Assembly (NCBI GenBank): GCA_002695185.1
Contig: NZOF01000136.1
Span: 1-15,373 of the forward strand
Reading direction: 5' to 3'
Length of the DNA stretch: 15,373 bases
Source of the DNA: Erythrobacter sp.
Lineage (GTDB): Bacteria; Pseudomonadota; Alphaproteobacteria; Sphingomonadales; Sphingomonadaceae
A model generated the notes under the pieces. It saw nothing but the letters and a program-made list of their open reading frames with translations. It ran no database searches and was not told the origin of the DNA. A program made the position numbers and the translations under genes. Positions within the stretch are counted from its first letter, which is position 1. The number at the start of each line of letters is the position of its first letter. Below are positions 15,175-15,373 of this stretch, piece by piece.

Positions 15175-15373
15175 TCACCGACTGCGAGATTTCAACGTCT
15201 TATCAGGTGAGTTCGAATCCCTCCCTCTCCGCCATTTCAGACCGCCTCTGGGCACGCCAATCGCCGCCGATTGCCGCCCTTGACCGGCAATAAGCGTCTT
15301 TAGCAGTTCCGTTTTCGATCCCATGATGCGGATTGCGTCGTCGGCGACCTCGACACGCTGCGCCAGGGCGCGC
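15175..15373 (-). CDS. Recombinase family protein, C-terminal part (runs off the window)
   Basis: Only the last 65 or so codons are present; the gene enters from the right edge. The translation contains LAQRVEVADDAIRIMGSKTE, then LLKTLIAG, then a linker and GLKWRRGRDSNSPDKTL before TGA at 15177-15175. The VEVxxxxIRIMGSKxxLLxTL pattern is, from memory, the C-terminus of large serine (resolvase/invertase-type) recombinases common in sphingomonads. The tail GRDSNS is encoded by the antisense of a tRNA-Ser 3' end (15211-15234), meaning the gene ends inside its probable attachment site. The catalytic N-terminus is outside the window, so the serine-recombinase class is not proven. Confidence 0.6.
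   Translation of the reverse strand, partial: RALAQRVEVADDAIRIMGSKTELLKTLIAGQGRQSAAIGVPRGGLKWRRGRDSNSPDKTLKSRSR
15211..15234 (+). other. tRNA-Ser 3' end fragment, probable attachment site
   Basis: The bases read as the end of a tRNA-Ser: T-loop TTCGAAT (15212-15218), T-stem 3' strand CCCTC (15219-15223), acceptor 3' strand CCTCTCC (15224-15230), serine-type discriminator G (15231) and encoded CCA (15232-15234). The five bases before the T-loop (GTGAG) do not pair fully with CCCTC. No D-arm, anticodon arm, variable arm or matching GGAGAGG acceptor strand lies upstream. It is therefore a 3' fragment, not a gene, as left at one end of an element inserted into a tRNA gene. It overlaps the antisense recombinase tail. 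Confidence 0.65.

Noticed and set aside
15145..15234. A complete tRNA-Ser gene
   Set aside because: Only the T-loop, 3' stem strands and CCA are present. No 5' acceptor strand (GGAGAGG), D-arm, anticodon arm or variable arm was found upstream.
1..15373. CRISPR array, insertion sequence with terminal repeats, or replication origin
   Set aside because: I saw no regularly spaced repeats, transposase gene, matching terminal repeats or iteron clusters.

Overview
The window looks like accessory or variable chromosome (or large plasmid) from a member of the Sphingomonadaceae (Alphaproteobacteria). This rests on the high GC content, the glgX-treZ-malQ-treY gene order, the small DUF2934 and DUF3253 genes, GGAAC-N16-CGTT-like promoters, and a recombinase C-terminus of a type familiar from sphingomonads. 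The genus is an inference; no rRNA or other marker is present.

Layout. Positions 1-494 hold no gene I can support. A tightly packed minus-strand operon fills 495-9120. Read in the direction of transcription it is a DUF2934 gene, glgX (debranching), treZ (trehalose release), malQ (4-alpha-glucanotransferase), treY (maltooligosyl trehalose synthase) and a small unknown gene. The three junctions glgX/treZ, treZ/malQ and malQ/treY are all 4-nt ATGA overlaps. Divergent from this operon is a cytoplasmic AmyA-type alpha-amylase (9270-10760). The genes form one glycogen-to-trehalose route. GlgX removes branches, AmyA may shorten chains, TreY turns the reducing end into a trehalosyl unit, TreZ releases trehalose, and MalQ rebuilds leftover short dextrins. 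No glycogen-synthesis gene is visible here.

Positions 10761-11299 are intergenic and carry a decayed resolvase-type helix-turn-helix. They are followed by a PHB-depolymerase-family esterase (11300-12448), convergent with a DUF3253 gene and an 85-residue unknown gene on the minus strand. Positions 13023-13496 contain a small glycine-rich gene broken by a one-base frameshift. Next comes a two-gene plus-strand unit: a heme-oxygenase-like diiron protein with an apparently complete metal site, and a single-domain response regulator 3 nt downstream.

Right end. At 15211-15234 there is a 24-nt copy of the 3' end of a tRNA-Ser with no tRNA body in front of it. The last codons of a recombinase gene entering from the right run antisense through it. 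This looks like an integration scar or island boundary.

Regulation. Two intergenic regions (upstream of amyA and the operon, and upstream of the diiron gene) each carry an FNR/FixK-like TGAT-N4-ATCA palindrome. EcfG-like (general stress sigma) promoter candidates precede amyA, the frameshifted small gene, the small gene after treY, and more weakly the diiron gene. Together they suggest a stress- and oxygen-responsive storage-to-osmoprotectant module. This is inferred from motifs only.
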